From assembly GCA_015499995.1 (NCBI GenBank), contig JADNRV010000409.1:1-38029 (forward strand): a stretch of DNA of 38,029 nucleotides. Reading direction: 5' to 3'. The translations under genes were made by a program, and so were the position numbers. Below the pieces are notes generated by a model. It was not told where the DNA came from, did not search any database, and saw only the letters and a program-made list of their open reading frames with translations. Below are positions 1-11,089 of the stretch, piece by piece. The DNA is from Flammula alnicola (lineage: Eukaryota; Basidiomycota; Agaricomycetes; Agaricales; Strophariaceae). The first letter of the stretch is position 1. Each line of letters opens with the position of its first letter.

Positions 1-2
1 TC

Positions 3-281
3 CAACCACGCGGCCCGCTTCTTAACCTGAACTTATTCAAAATCCATCGCCTCTGTGTGCGCATTTTCACAGAGCTAGAGCCTATCTTGCGACCAGATAT
101 CGAACTGTTCATTCGCCAGCCCCTGGACCACGAACAGATCAATTGGCCGTATCTCACTGGTTGGATTGCACGGACGGAAGGGCTGCCAGGCAATAACAAC
201 ATGCCCGATCGCGTGATGTTGAAGAAAGCAGCGGAGGTGGTGCAAAGGCTGGCAGGAGATAAAGAGCTTGGGTTCTTTTAA
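3..281 (+). CDS. 3' end of an unidentified gene
   Basis: An open frame enters from the left edge and ends at TAA 279-281, giving about 92 residues ending in KELGFF. The first part may be intronic, since TTTCACAG at 64-71 would be a good acceptor. The peptide is well-formed (DIELFIRQPLDHEQINWPYL, then GWIARTEGLPGNNNMPDRVM) and looks globular, not repetitive. I do not recognise the family, and the 5' part lies outside the window. No transmembrane segment or Cys motif is visible in this piece. The reading frame and stop are well supported; the function is unknown. Confidence 0.55.
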   Translation, partial: QPRGPLLNLNLFKIHRLCVRIFTELEPILRPDIELFIRQPLDHEQINWPYLTGWIARTEGLPGNNNMPDRVMLKKAAEVVQRLAGDKELGFF

Positions 282-934
282 TGCGTGAAGAAGCAGATGA
301 GAACTGATTTTGTGAATGCTTCCTTTTGTTATATGCCTTCAGTTTGATATATACAATCGCATTGTGTGTTACTGGCGCTTAGAAGAGCGGATTTGCAATG
401 TAGTTATACCTCTTTCATTAATAATATACTAGTTACGAAAGTCAATGTATCTTTACAATACTATTTTACCCAGTAGTCAATCTTGTTCCCACCCAAGGGC
501 ATAAAGAATGTCATCTTGTTTAGCACCTTGGGTATGTTGGTCGGTCCTTGGCAGTACTATACTCTAGGTAAATGTCAGTGGACGCGGCGAGGAGACCATC
601 GAAAGCCTCCCAGAAATACCAGCGCAGGAGATAAGAGATGCGAAGGCCATATGATAGCTTGAGCCATTTACCACATCGTCCAGGTTGACGAGGGGCAGAT
701 GTCGAAGATCTCTGTTCGATACTGCCTGCACGGAAAACACCGGACACTGGACGTGCGGAGACAGGTGAATCGCCAAGTTTTGCTAGTCCTTCACGTCTCA
801 AGCACCACACGCTCAGGCCGATGAACGTCGTCGTCTAAGCTTCAATATCCAACATGCAGGAATGGTACCCCGATTCCGACGTCAGGCCAGCATTCTAATC
901 CATCTCTGATGACTTGGACCGATTGGACTAGGAT
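282..934. other. Intergenic region between convergent genes
   Basis: This stretch separates the 3' ends of the left-edge gene and the sorting nexin. It starts AT-rich, as expected for 3' UTRs. Short frames on the minus strand (for example 520-810) show no recognisable domain and no clear splice structure. I see no RNA gene or repeat. Confidence 0.5.
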
Positions 935-3768
935 TCACCAGAATCTCCCAAAAACGCTACCCCTTCCTGCACTATCACCCAAGAACATACCAACACCCTC
1001 CTGGATTGCAACACTGACAGGCCGCATCGGCGCCGAGTCATATACATGGGGGCAGGGCTGAGGAAGTGGTCTAGGCACGAGATGGGGATTTGTGCCACTA
1101 TCCGGGTTGGATGGATTGAAGGAAAGGTCTTTCTCGTAGATGGAGGGTAACCGCGGTGATGATGCAAGATCGGCGTATTGTGGGTCATTGTAGATTGAGC
1201 GAGCCGCCTTGAGTCGAGTCAGGATCTGTTGTTCAGACGAAAAGCCAATGAGCATATATCGTCAAAAAAGAACCCATGCTTACCTGCTCATAAAACGCGA
1301 TTTCTCCGTCTAGATGATCAACCGCAACCATTTTCAGATCCTCGCCTTTCTGAGTATGGTACACGTCCATTTCCGCCATTGTCGTATTCAGTACGGTCTC
1401 GCATCTTGCCACCAAGTCTTCGTCGGCCTAAAATAAGTTGACTCTTGAGCATGGTACAGAATCCAGGAGAAGACAAGACGGACATATGTCGGCCCAGTGC
1501 CGCTGCCTACAGCCTCACGATAAGGCGATAGGGTTGACTTATGTGTGGTAATCACGCTCTGTTACATCGTCTATCCTCAGCAACCCCATGCACAGACTAA
1601 AAGATACGAAACTGACCTCGTATAAAGAAGAAGGATGCGCCATAAGCTTAAGAGATTCGTGCGTAGCTAATTGAGTTCTGCGGGCCTGCGTGAAAAAGGA
1701 GTTAATTTCAGGCAGGAAATAAGCAGACAGAGGGCATGACTACACACATGTCCGTCGTACAAGTTGGCTACAGTTTGTAGCGTCTCACAAGTTTTTTGAA
1801 CCGCTTTTGTCAACTTCAGACAATCTGTTGCCAAAACCAAAATTAGCGTATATTCCCAAGCAAAGAGTTCAACAAGAAAAAGAGAAAATAAACGCATATA
1901 CCCACCTGCACATCCTTCTCGCCAGCACCACGCCCCATCTTTATTCATTAGCCCTTTCTTCTTATCGGCACCCTTTTCGTTCGAGTGTTTAGGGGTATCC
2001 TCGCCCTCCTCCTCGCTTGTTATTCCGGGGGCAGGCGCTGATGCGATCGGTTTCGACGTTATCAGAGAGAGGAGCGAGTACGACAGAAGGCGCTCCGCCT
2101 TTGACATTTCTGTTCAACTCACATTAGATGGCTATGGACTGAGAAAAAAGAGAAGAAACATCCACTGACCAATCCTAGCTTCTCTGACCCTTCCGAAAAC
2201 GCTTCGCAGGCCCTGGACACCCTTTCCAACTGCTCTTGCATGCGTTCGGAAGGAATTTATGGCATCTTCTGCGTCCTCGAGGTCGACATTGAAGGCGGGG
2301 TGGTAAACCCGGGCGTAGAAAGCTGGGCCAGCAGCAGGTGCAGAGAGATGCTGTGGGAGGAGACGGGCCCATTCCTGGTAAAAGTGATTATCAATACCCG
2401 AATTTACGCCAGAAATTCATCGAAGACTCACACCATCGTTTTCACATCCCAAGAAAAAGGTGACGACCTCTGCATAGCGCAGTACAGGGTGCCTAACGAT
2501 CTTGTTCAAATACCGCTCCAAATCACCTCTCCTGGCTTCAACGAAGTCCTCGCTAAATCGGCCTGCATATTGCTTCTCCGGAAGTGGAGGTAAAACAATC
2601 CCTGGCAGGCGACGCGAGAGTGCTGTGTGCAGCATGACGAACTGCGAGAAACGGCGCTGTACTGTGATACGTGTCGCTGCTTCTGAGGTGGTCGTAGGCG
2701 ACGGAGGATGCAAATCGTCTGGATCTGCAATTTCTACCCAATCAGCTGGTGCTGCTGGGGTCGGAGGTGCCGGAAACAAGGATGTGACGCTGTACATGGT
2801 GTATGCTCCAGATATGCCAGAGCTCATCTTGGAAGGAGAATGTACGAGGACGCTGAAGGAGGGAGTTTTGGCACGCCAAGCAGGTCCTGCTGGTCCTGCA
2901 TCGATGGCATGCCGGTCAGCTTCGCCTAATCCCAGGAAGCTTTGTTTTGCACGCTCCTCTTCCAGGGTTTCAAGCATTGAGGCGGAGGTGCCTTCTTTTG
3001 CATGTCCATTAGCCTTTATCTCAGCAGGTAGGGCAGGGACGGAACTGCCGTTCAATAAAAATGATTCTGCACCACTTGTCACGAAGCTCGAAAATCTGTT
3101 CAGGGATTTGCCGCCCAGAAGACTGCGGCGGAAGCTTGGGAAGGCAGGCAGCCATTCTCCTGTGTGCTGTAGAATCAGAGGCGAAAGCGACGATTGAGCT
3201 TGGGAAGAACGAGGAGAGCCACGAGGTGTAATAGATGAGCTTGAGGCTTCTCGCTCTTTTGTAACGTCGAGCTGGAGATCAGGTGAAAGCGAAAAGTCTA
3301 CAGTTAGCTATCGGTTTCCTTGAGATGAAAGGCCCATCAATATGAAGTCGGAAAACATACTGTGTAATATGTCCGAGGTAAAAGCCCGATTTCTCCGGTC
3401 GCGTCTCTCACAAGACTCCAACCATCGCCGACATCTTCCTTCACTACATCGACCTCGTCGCTAGCCTCGACCCTCAGCTCCCTAAACTCCGCCTTTCCTT
3501 CAAATGCGTACAATACTCGCGCAGGACGCGTCATCATTTCAGGCTCATACTCTGCCTCATCCTCCGATAGAGAAGGCCGTGCATCTGACTCGGAACGAGA
3601 CTGTCTCGACCGCGCTTTGGATACCGAAGCCGCGGGGGTACCAGTTTCGAGATGTTCAGTCCATGCAGCAGATGTGTTGATTCCTGCATCGAATTCAGAT
3701 GCGGGTCTCTGAGAAATTGTACTTGGTGGTCCTGGTGGATATCGAGAGGATCTTGGGAGGGTGGCCAT
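935..3768 (-). CDS. SH3-PX-BAR sorting nexin, SNX9 type
   Basis: A membrane-remodelling sorting nexin of endocytosis and endosomal traffic. I infer nine exons: 3768-3361, 3307-2432, 2374-2170, 2109-1906, 1824-1748, 1685-1617, 1558-1484, 1427-1284 and 1225-935, giving about 782 residues. All phases join without a stop. An SH3 domain lies at about residues 83-135 (ARVLYAFEGKAEF, GDGWSLV, GEIGLLP). A Ser-rich linker follows, then a PX domain at about 284-427 with the RRFSQF phosphoinositide motif and PPLPEK. A BAR region runs from EWARLLPQ to about residue 690, including MSKAERLLSYSLLSLI, CLKLTKAVQKTCETLQ and ARCETVLNTTMAEMDVYHTQ. The domain order and these blocks match SNX9/18/33-like proteins. 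The first intron needs the acceptor at 3310-3308 rather than the nearby TAG at 3300-3298 to keep frame. The ATG at 3768-3766 is the one that leads into the SH3. Confidence 0.93.
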
Positions 3769-4914
3769 GGATATATATGCCTTTGTGTTCCTTGAGCCGT
3801 GGTTTAAGATCAATCAAGTCGTCCCTAGGTGGTCTTCGAATAACTGATGAGTCGAATTTGTTGTTGGAAACTGAATAAGACTTTCTGGCAACGTCGCAAA
3901 GAGGGAAGATAGCAAGACGATCCGATGTGAATTGGCGAGGCTAAGAACCTCTTGGCTTCTTGTGCGGTGGACCCTGGCAGCGCACCAAATCAGGATGTAG
4001 ATAAGATTGAAATCTAAGCGATAAGATAAACCCCTGATAAACCTCTCCAGTTCTTTTATACATCTGTGTCCTGTCTCGAGCACTTCGAAGAAGAAGTATG
4101 CATTTAATTTGAGGGCCGAAAACTTGCACGACGTACAAAGCGACGAGCTGCGACAAGGTTAGTTTTTTGCATGAGGTTCGCTTGAAAGTTGATGAAGAGT
4201 CCTTTTTAGTTGGTGTATTGTACGGGTAGAGTATGTCCATGAGTTGAGTGCATAAGATACTTACCATGTTAGAGAAACCCTTGGGAATGACCTTGAGAAT
4301 GTCGTGAACCTCGCGAGTATGTCAAGTCTGTATTATACCAGTGTTATACATATACCAGTGTTACAGTAGAAGCAGAGGGCAACAGAGTTTCGGCGTTTGC
4401 CGTGCGGCGAGCTTGAAATCGGAGTCAAAAGATTTTTACCACAACTTGAACTTTATCAACAGAGAAAACTTATACGACTCATCTCTTCAATCGCAAGTTC
4501 CACTGAACACCGCGACATTAGTTACCTATTTCACACTGGATAGTAAAGGAATCCGACCATCCGACTTTCTTCCCAACCAGCTCCAACAAGATTGTGCTGC
4601 TGTTCTGGTGCTCTCTCAACCAATCGCAGAATGGTACATACGTAATAACTTAAATAAGTACGTCCCGAAGTGTACTACTTAATGACCCTTGACTTCTTTG
4701 AAAAGATTGAACATCTTATCGTTGTCCATCGTGTCCCTCGCCCGCTGTGGTAGTTTTCCTCCTCTCCCAGCAAGTATTTCCGTGGTCAACTTGAAGTTGT
4801 TGACCGTATACGTATAACCATATAAGGAATTCCTCAATCCATAAAAGGTCTCAGTGGTTCGAATGTTTTCTTCTGATTTTTTCACCCTCATCTCCAGTGT
4901 TTAGCTCGAATACA
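3769..4914. other. Divergent intergenic region with a possible spliced fragment
   Basis: About 1.1 kb between the divergent starts of the sorting nexin and the SET gene, so it should hold both promoters. On the minus strand around 4310-4120 there is a convincing splice pattern: a coding-like stretch ending SNM, donor GTAAGT at 4264, branch CTAAC, acceptor CAG at 4150-4148, then LVALYVVQ. The flanking frames are quickly closed by stops and I could not extend it to a gene. Short plus-strand frames (4341-4682) show no domain. Confidence 0.35.
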
Positions 4915-6384
4915 ATGAAGCGCGGCTTTCTGAATAGCAACAAAGCGAAGAAACATGCTCTATATCCAGATACTCCTAACCCCCAAGCTCCAGTGGGCGT
5001 AGCGTCTCAATCAGGAGCGGGTGAGTTGCCACCAAAAGAATATTTTATCATCCAACTGACCAATTTTTCTGCAGTGCAAACGATAACAGCTTCAAAAATT
5101 AAACCTGGTTCAGATTGTAATGCATCTGCTACTGGAAAATCCACAGCCATTCAATCGCCAGCACCGCCTCTTGCTTCCAAGTTCTCCCTGGCAATGTTTC
5201 AGCAATATGGAATCGAGCCATTATTCAACTCCATGACGATAGCAACCATTCCCCCAAGAATGACAGTCTCTGAACCGTGTGACTCCCTTGAGGATACAGA
5301 CGGGCACGCGGAATTCATATCGTATGCAAATACTCCCATTCCAAAGCGGCTCGCCAAACCGGGATACCCCAAGCCTGTCCCAAAAACGCCTCATCTTAAC
5401 TATGTCATTCAATCCACTCTGAACATGGGACAGGGCGTCTTTGCCGCGCGAGATATCAAAGCGTACGAGCTCGTATTCGCTGAGCGTCCCATCCTCATAA
5501 CTCATGTTGGTGGCCACCCGATCTACGTAGGCGAAAAGTCCGGTCCGGTCCCCCCTGAGACTTCAGTCGTACTCGACAAATACATGATTGCGTTTAGAGC
5601 TGAATGGGAAAAACAATTGGAGGGCGCACTGGGCAGAATGAAGGAAGAAGATAGGAAAGCGTACTTGGGATTGGTCTCTACCGTCCGTGGGTTCGGACCG
5701 CTCGGTGGAAGAGTGCAGACAAACGCATTTGGCGTCATCATCGAAGAAGCTAAAGTCGCAGATCCGTCTAAGGCAAAGCGTTATTCTGCGATTGGCAAGG
5801 TTTCTTCCCGGATTAATCACAGGTTCGTTGTTTTCTTCGACATCGAGCAGGCTGTCACTAGAAATTCTTTATACTAACGACGAAATCATAATAGCTGCAT
5901 GCCCAACGTAATCCAGCGATTCAGCGTCGACTCCTTCTGCCTAACCTTCAACGCCGTTCGCGACATCAAAAAAGGCGAACAGATCTTCTACTCCTATACA
6001 GACGTTTACCAACCCGCAGCAGCTCGGCAGCAAGCTCTTTCCTTGTACAACTTCACTTGCACATGCCCAGCATGCACCGAAGCCACACCCGACCTAGATA
6101 AATTCCGAACGGAATACATCGGTCGTGTCACGGCGCTTTTCCGTTTCAGAGATCAGCATCTGCAAAGCCCAATGATAACTGAACAAGCGCTGCAGCCCGT
6201 GTACCGATTCAAAGAATGGTGTCTGAAGGCAAAAATATGTGATACCGTCAGCATTGACGAAGTCGTATTTCACACTTTGGAGAAAATCAACGAGAGAAAG
6301 GGGAACCACGAAGAAGCTGCCCGGTACAGGGAGATGAAACGGCTGGTAGTCAGCCTGGCCTCCATGTGCTATGACGATGCATGA
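4915..6384 (+). CDS. SET-domain protein, SMYD-like without MYND finger
   Basis: Probable lysine methyltransferase-fold protein of about 447 residues. Exons are 4915-5020, 5075-5822 and 5895-6384. The first intron (54 nt, GTGAGT to TGCAG with CTGAC) is a multiple of three and has no stop, so retention would also be readable; the splice signals favour removal. The SET domain starts near residue 140 with MGQGVFAARDIKAYE, which resembles the GxGVFA entry strand. The second intron falls inside the hallmark motif, and splicing restores INHSCMPN (about residue 283). GEQIFYSY and a post-SET Cys cluster, FTCTCPAC, follow. No MYND zinc finger is visible. The N-terminal 130 residues are Pro/Ser-rich and unstructured. 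I chose the ATG at 4915 because the frame has no other upstream ATG. Substrate unknown. Confidence 0.85.
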
Positions 6385-6639
6385 GACTCGCCGGTCCAAA
6401 TTTTCATGATCTTGAAGATGTATTATAAAGAAGTATCGGATTGAACCAACGTACTTATCTCCTGCGCTGAACTGCGCTGAAAAAATGTCACTTCGCAATA
6501 ATATTTCTATAATCTTAGTCTATCTTCTCGACCTCCAGCGCTTCTTCCTTCAATTCTTTACCACGAGGGTGTACCTCTGCAAAGACAGAATAAATCATCA
6601 GACATCTGGTAAAGTATTCATGTTATGAACTTGGAGCAC

Positions 6640-7980
6640 TCACTCGCAGTCTTTGAATCCAAGAGAGCCCCATCCGGTCCAGCGTGGGCTGCACACGCGG
6701 AAGTGGGTCGTCTTGTCAACGTCCTGCAGCTCCTGGATCTCTTCTTCCGTGAGATCGATGACGTTCGCGTTCACTTTTGGGGTAACAATAACAACATCAG
6801 TATATGTACACAAAACAATTTGTAGAAGAAAGAAAGGACTGACCAGCAATCCGAGCGTTTGTCACAGATTTGGAGAGAACTGTCAATTATGCGAGAAAAA
6901 AGGTTACAGATCCAGAAAAGGGAAAGCTTGACAAGATTAAAGCGTACCAGTTACACCGGGCTTGTTCGCCTGGAGAGAGATGAGGATGTTTGTTGGCTGC
7001 ACCTTGTACTTCTCCGCGAGCTTTGTCACGATTGGGTTGGTCAAAAGAGGAGAGTCATTCGAGCCGAGGGGCGAGTACGCGGTGACGACGATGCCTTTTG
7101 ATCTGCAGAAGTCGACAATATCTTCCTGGATGCATGCTCTATATATTTGAATGAAATATAGGAATAATAAAAGACATAAAAATGGCATCGACGTACGGGT
7201 GGAGCTCAATTTGATTCACAGCGGGAACAATTTCCGAGTTGGCGACCAAGCGCTCGAGGTACTCCACACAGAAGTTCGATACTCCTAGATGAATATATGC
7301 GCCCTTGAGCAACGATAAATTGATATTCAACAAAGCTTGATTCTTACCGATGGCCTTGACCTTTTCTGGGTGTTCCTTGTAAACCTTCTCCATCTTCTTC
7401 CAGGTGTCGAGCCAATCGATCTATATGCCAGAATATGTTAGGCTGCATAGCGACATTTTCCAGCCATGGAAGTTGCGCACCGATCTGTCAGGCCCGCTGA
7501 GGTTCTCAACCATTGGTGCTGGCCAGTGTATGAGCCCTACACAGAAACAGAAACGCATCTTAGTTTCAAAGAAAGCATCCCTGGCATCCTGAGCCAACGA
7601 AGTGAACGCACAAAGATCGAGATAATCGGTCTTCAGGTCCTTCAAAGACTGCTCGAGGGCTTGCTCCACTCTTCCATGGTCGTTGTTGTTGAGTTTGGTA
7701 GTGAGGAAGATCGATTCACGAGGAACGCCGGATGCGATGATGCCTTCTCCGACTTCAGCCTCGTTCGCATACGCAGTGGCTGTATCGATGTGCTTGTACC
7801 CATCCTTGAGTGCGAACTCGACGGCATGTTCGACTTCTCCCGGCCTCGACTTCCATGTTCCTGCGAGTCGGGACTTGCCAATCAGTTGCTTGTATCTGGG
7901 TGTCTAGAAGGAGACGCACCGAGACCAAGAGTTGGCATCTCAGCGCCGGTGTTGAGCTTCACAGATTTGCTAGCTGGCAT
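6640..7980 (-). CDS. Aldo/keto reductase (NAD(P)H-dependent)
   Basis: Soluble oxidoreductase of the aldo/keto reductase superfamily, about 295 residues. Eight exons: 7980-7920, 7860-7612, 7536-7481, 7420-7348, 7284-7197, 7138-6948, 6879-6844 and 6773-6640, all in phase. Visible motifs are MPTLGLGTW at the start, HIDTATAYANEAEVG (the Asp and Tyr of the catalytic tetrad), FLTTKLNN (Lys), LWLIHWPAP (His), GVSNF, NQIELHP, VVTAYSPLGS and VLSKSVTNARI for cofactor phosphate binding. Length is normal. The C-terminus is uncertain: the frame stops at TGA 6642-6640 right after DCE, but that TGA sits inside a good donor (GTGAGT, 6643) and a TTTGCAG acceptor lies near 6577, so a short last exon down to about 6515-6560 is possible. 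Substrate cannot be read from the sequence. Confidence 0.9.
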
Positions 7981-9201
7981 TCTGAGATTTGGGTGGGGCA
8001 GTGGTGGTGATTGATAGAATGGGAACGATAATGAAAAGAAAGAAATTAAATAGCACGTCAATGGATCTCCTCACCATCGATCCGCATGCATGAAACAGAT
8101 AACAGCATGGCGTTTTCCCATATGACATCATATCTTACAGATTTTCATATGGTCATTGGATGCGGGAGATATTCGGAGACACTAACGGTACGAAAAGATC
8201 GGCGAAAACGTTCCTGTTCTTTGAACTGGCATTATAGTACAACATACTGACAGGGAAATTACAAAGGTATAAAGGTCAAAAAATTCTAAGTTTCCCGAGG
8301 TCGTAAGCAATGAAAACAGACGATGCGCTGCGAAAGACTCACCCATTCACCGATCTACATGGAAGGCCCTCCAACTTCGACGCGCTAAACATGATAGACA
8401 AACAGCCCACGCGAAGTGAACAATCGCGGAAAAAATTTGCACGACAGACGAAGAGTAGTCTGAATCGAGTTGCAACAGAGCCTCCTTCACCCGAGGGCGA
8501 AGAAGACCCATGACATGCGCTGCGAAGTGAGCTGAAGGATAGTCGCGCGCCGCCGAGTCTGCCCTGAGGCCGACAAGTCGGTACGACGCATCGCCACCCA
8601 ATCATTACAGCGAATTCCAAGACAGCTTCACGCCATGCCCTCCTGCCAGACGCGAAGACGGGCGATCTTTGGGCCTCCTCGAGAGGATGAACGTGAAGGG
8701 TCGGATTTCTGATACGCCGTTGCAGCTGGTTACAGCCAGATCCTGCTAGGATCAATCAAGAATGATTAGAATGCTCAGACCTTAGCCCGCTCGCGAATAT
8801 GGACGATGGCAGAGCCTTGTCCTGTATGGGGCGAGCCTCGCAGCTTTTCATCTGTCGTGGTGGTGAGAAAAGCGAGGAGGATACGGGAAAAAAATATCTG
8901 ATGGTGCGCGTATTTGGCTGTATTTATATTGGATGCTGTTAATGCTTGTACCTAAACAAGCATCTTGGTGCCAAATCTTTTTTTTAATAGAAAATTGGTT
9001 TTCCAGAGAGAACATCGAGCTCGGGAAAAGAATGCTCTACAATAACTCGAAAATGACACGTCAGAGTGCTGGAGATAGATAAAGGATTCCAGGGGTTTGC
9101 GTTCAAGTAACGGAAATTTTCATTTTGACTCCGCAAACGACAGCTGCCAGCGTCTGAATTTCTTCCTCCTAACTTCTTTCGCTCTTCCTGTGATCTTCAT
9201 C
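7981..9201. other. Divergent intergenic region
   Basis: About 1.2 kb between the divergent starts of the aldo/keto reductase and the TPR gene. The short frames at 8310-8513 (+) and 8339-8755 (-) overlap each other and show no domain or splice pattern. A T run lies near 8980. I see no repeat or RNA gene. Confidence 0.45.
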
Positions 9202-10801
9202 ATGGCATCTTCATCCTCAGTTCTTCCCAAAGTCGAATCCGGAGACGATATGCCAGATCTAGAAGACGTAGATCCAGAGCAGCTCGAATACCAACAGGCC
9301 ATATCGGTAGGCAATGATGACTTATACTTGCATATTTTTCAGTCCATCTCAGTCATATTTTTTCTTATCTTAGGCTATTGGAGCCGGTCTCGTACCAGAC
9401 CCCATCACAGGAGAAGTGGAATTCACGGACATTATACGGCAAGTATTTCCCTCGCAGCCCATCCATTGTACTGACAATCTGGGCAATATAATACAGATAT
9501 ATCAGCACTCACGTCGATGACCCCAACGTTCAACGGTTCTTCGAACTATCCGGAAAGCGTAACGCGCGCCAGAAGGATAAACGCCAGCAAGTGCTGGAAA
9601 GCTTCGATCCGTCTAAGCTGGGGGTCCAACCTGGCACGACGTGGCTTATAGCGCTGGAGTACTCCGGATTGACAACAGACGAAAGGATTGACGACAATTG
9701 GGTTCCCAAAAAACCTGGAGAGAAAGAGAAGTCAAAGGACCCAAAGGAAGAGCCGCAACAGACGTTTCAGCTTTTTTGCTACATCCGCGAGGGTCCTGGG
9801 ACGGATGGAGGCGATAATTCAAGGCACATTGAGGAATTCATTGGCCTTCCTACTTCTGAGCAGATCAAGAAGTGAGTTCCTCCCGAGTTGCACTCCCATC
9901 TACACGCACTCATGGACCCTCGCTACCAGTTTCTTAAAAATCTGCATGGCGTCTCCGCTGGAGTGTTACACGCCGTCTATCCCTACAACCCTCGCGTTCA
10001 GCAACAACCTATCCCAACACGAAGCTTCCCTCCGTCCTTTCCTTCAATCTCTACCATGGCGCTGCAACTCCATATTCGAACCGACAGAGTTGCGGAACCG
10101 GCTGGCAGACCAAGCGTTCGCCCGCCAGGCGAAAAAGTTCCGTGAATACATCGACCTCGCGACGGAACTCAAAGACGAGGGCAATGCCGCGTATGCGCAG
10201 GGCGACCGTGCCGAGGCGGTGGGCAAGTACGAAGAAGCCATTGAGGATCTCGAGAAGTTGCTTTTAAAGACCATCAGCGAGGAGCCAGAGAGGGACAGTG
10301 AGGCGAGGACGCTCATCGCCGTGTGCTGGGCGAACTGCTCCGCAGCAAATATGTTGGAGGTGGAAGGTGAAGAGAGGGATCTGGAAAGTGCCAAGGCGAA
10401 TGCGGAGAAAGCTATCTTGGCGGATCCGGGGTATGCGAAAGGGTGCGTACTCGACTGTACTTAACTTTCTTATATGTACTAATGCTGGTTTATTGGATAG
10501 GTATGTACGCCTCTGTCGTGCGTACGAACTATCGGAAAATGCCTCTGCAGCTCAAGACGCGCTCGTGCGCGGTTTGCGGCTTAAAGAGCTCGAAAACCAT
10601 ACAGGACTCGCAGACCATCTTATTTCGCTTCAGACTTCTGGCAAAGGTCTCCCAACAACGAAGGATGAATTCGAAAGCTGGATTAAGTATGTGCTTGAGG
10701 AGGATCAGGAAAGCGCGGAAAGGATGCGCGGGCTTGGCGGAGCATGGAAGAAACGGTGTGATGAGCATCTCAAGAAACTCGGAGCCAGCTGCAGACGCTA
10801 G
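9202..10801 (+). CDS. TPR-repeat protein (paralogue lies decayed downstream)
   Basis: A cytosolic-looking protein of about 452 residues. Exons: 9202-9306, 9374-9438, 9497-9871, 9930-10442 and 10501-10801. Intron 2 (9439-9496) only keeps frame as a GC-AG intron with donor GCAAGT; the GT four bases further on leads to an immediate stop. The N-terminus is acidic (DDMPDLEDVDPEQLEYQQ). The middle holds PDPITGEVEFTDIIR and FDPSKLGVQPGTTWLIALEY. The C-terminal half has a TPR block from about residue 258 (LKDEGNAAYAQGDRAEAVGK), followed by AVCWANCSAANML and YVRLCRAYEL. Such TPR modules bind Hsp90/Hsp70 tails or act as scaffolds, but the exact family is not known to me. A degenerate copy follows at 11.1-12.4 kb. 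Confidence 0.82.
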
Positions 10802-11089
10802 AACGTAAAGGCTTGCCTTGATAAGTTCACGGTGTGAAGATTAAATGATTTTATCCCCTGTGTTTGTAGGATATCTAAACCAATGTAAGGAATTCATTTG
10901 CGAATTATTTAAAGGGACCAAATGGCATTGCTCATATATATATTAAGTAGATGCACGCAGCACACAGCATAGCAGCATATACCACTAAAGAGGCTCAGAG
11001 CCATGGGAGTCGATGTAGATGGTTTCCGCGTATGTGAACAATGGTTTCGTCTCGCTTTTGTTACTTCATTGCGCATTCCTTGACATGGA

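Noticed and set aside
2502..3197. 231-codon plus-strand frame
   Set aside because: It is antisense to the PX exon of the sorting nexin and has no domain of its own.
4341..4891. Frames at 4341-4682 (+) and 4679-4891 (-)
   Set aside because: No homology-like motifs and no consistent splice structure; likely chance.
8310..8755. Open frames on both strands between the reductase and TPR genes
   Set aside because: Mutually overlapping, no domain, no splice support.
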